The notes beneath the pieces are model-generated. The model did not search any database, had not been told where the DNA came from, and worked only from the letters and a program-made list of their open reading frames with translations. 64,000 nucleotides of DNA from positions 1,480,538-1,544,537 of the forward strand of contig KZ111141.1 of assembly GCA_002077045.2 (NCBI GenBank), written 5' to 3'. Both the position numbers and the translations under genes were made by a program. Shown one piece after another: positions 63,293 to 64,000 of this stretch. The DNA comes from Rachicladosporium sp. CCFEE 5018. Its lineage: Eukaryota; Ascomycota; Dothideomycetes; Cladosporiales; Cladosporiaceae. Each line of letters opens with the position of its first letter. Position 1 is the first letter of the stretch.

Positions 63293-64000
63293 ATGTCTTC
63301 CCCAGAACATTCGGATGAGAATCAACCGGACCCTCAACAACTCTGCGCAGAACACCGATCAGGTCGTCAAACTCGCTGCAAGATATGTGCTATCGAAGAT
63401 CCGGCTTTTCGCAAGGCCGTAGCTGCGGATCAACAGGTACCGAGTGCCCCGAGTCAGTTCGATATTCGGAACCGAGTTCGCGAGCACGTCAACGACCCTG
63501 ACCCCTCAATCGCTTTGGCCGCCCTGGTTGAGTCTGGACTTGACGTCAGAACGAATGGCCATTGCGCCTTACAGTACGTGATCTTCCACCAAATGCTAAG
63601 ATATCGATGTCTCACGAGGTCGCAGGGACTTTGCAGACTCCCCAAGGATACTCTGTTGACTGTTAGAACAAGGCATCGATGCTGATCGTACGGACCACGA
63701 TCGAGAGGAGAACGGTAGCTACTTATACAGACCGATCGAGCACTCCCTGAAGGTCCTGAACAATATCGGAGCTACAGGAAATATTGAGCTCTTCGATCAC
63801 GTAGTAGCTCGCGGAGCGGACCCTCTGCGTAGTCTCGCGCTTCACTCCGTCTCCAGATGCAAGGATCCCGAGAAGACTGTGAACATGATTGACCACCTCG
63901 TAGACGTGCACCATATGGACGTGAACTTCGATAATGAAACACTTCGGGACTACTTCCACCATGCGCGTGACTCTGGTGGTCCGCTCCATGCCGCAATCCA
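63293..64000 (+). pseudogene. Ankyrin-repeat protein with in-frame TGA, cut by window edge
   Basis: Exon 1 from ATG 63293 (MSSPEHSDEN) contains CAEHRSGRQTRCKICAIED, a possible Cys/His metal site, then an ankyrin-like stretch (SIALAALVESGLDVRTNGHCALQ). A 52-nt intron at 63574-63625 (GTACGT...CGCAG) joins in frame to DFADSPRILC, TGA at 63657-63659, then LLEQGIDADRTDHDREENGS. Further ankyrin signatures follow: ELFDHVVARGADPL, MIDHLVDVHHMDVNF and GGPLHAAI at the window edge. One nonsense codon in otherwise continuous ankyrin sequence suggests a recent pseudogene, an unseen intron or a sequence error. Confidence 0.6.

Overview
The window is nuclear DNA of a filamentous ascomycete (Pezizomycotina). 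Genes sit on both strands without operons, most introns are 51-115 nt with GT...AG ends, and the gene set is typical: YME1, PAB1, RAM1, ERG27, an AHA1 homologue, DSC2-type and DCTN6-type proteins, and long Ser/Pro-rich fungal proteins. Two well-diverged copies of one 9-kb block would fit a diploid, hybrid or duplicated genome such as some black yeasts of the Dothideomycetes, but I cannot name the species from sequence alone.

Layout. Two runs of exactly 100 N (13815-13914 and 36448-36547) divide the window into three contigs. Contig 1 (1-13814) carries the end of an arginase-like gene, YME1, a coiled-coil gene with a CM1-like motif, an MFS transporter, a 2H phosphoesterase, a SET gene and the last third of AHA1. 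Contig 2 (13915-36447) carries a Pho85-type cyclin, a berberine-bridge-type oxidase, two uncharacterised genes, DCTN6 and full AHA1. It then repeats SET, 2H, MFS and the coiled-coil gene in inverted order. Contig 3 (36548-64000) carries PAB1, a small Gly/Thr-rich gene, a 1260-residue unknown, a DSC2-like gene, an MJ1316-domain gene, ERG27, a broken HExxH gene, a DHA1-type transporter, a CorA-like gene, RAM1, a 1091-residue unknown and a broken ankyrin gene.

The main structural fact is the inverted duplication of 5105-13814 and 27437-36447. Each outer end of homology falls exactly on an N gap, so the two copies look like the overlapping ends of two haplotype (or homeologue) contigs placed tail to tail, not a proven chromosomal palindrome. 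The copies are not identical. Copy A has lost the MFS start codon (14-nt deletion), and its SET gene carries two frameshifts plus deletions of 99 and 189 nt. Copy B has the longer, more intact versions.

Several other genes carry a single in-frame stop or frameshift: the cyclin, the SET gene in both copies, the HExxH gene and the ankyrin gene. Gene functions are mostly housekeeping: mitochondrial proteolysis, translation, prenylation, sterol synthesis, ER-associated ubiquitination, Hsp90 and dynactin. The most unusual gene joins a catalytically degenerate nucleotidyltransferase-like region to an MJ1316 RNA-repair-type domain. Two tRNA-promoter-like repeats lie just upstream of it in a gene-poor 2.6-kb stretch.
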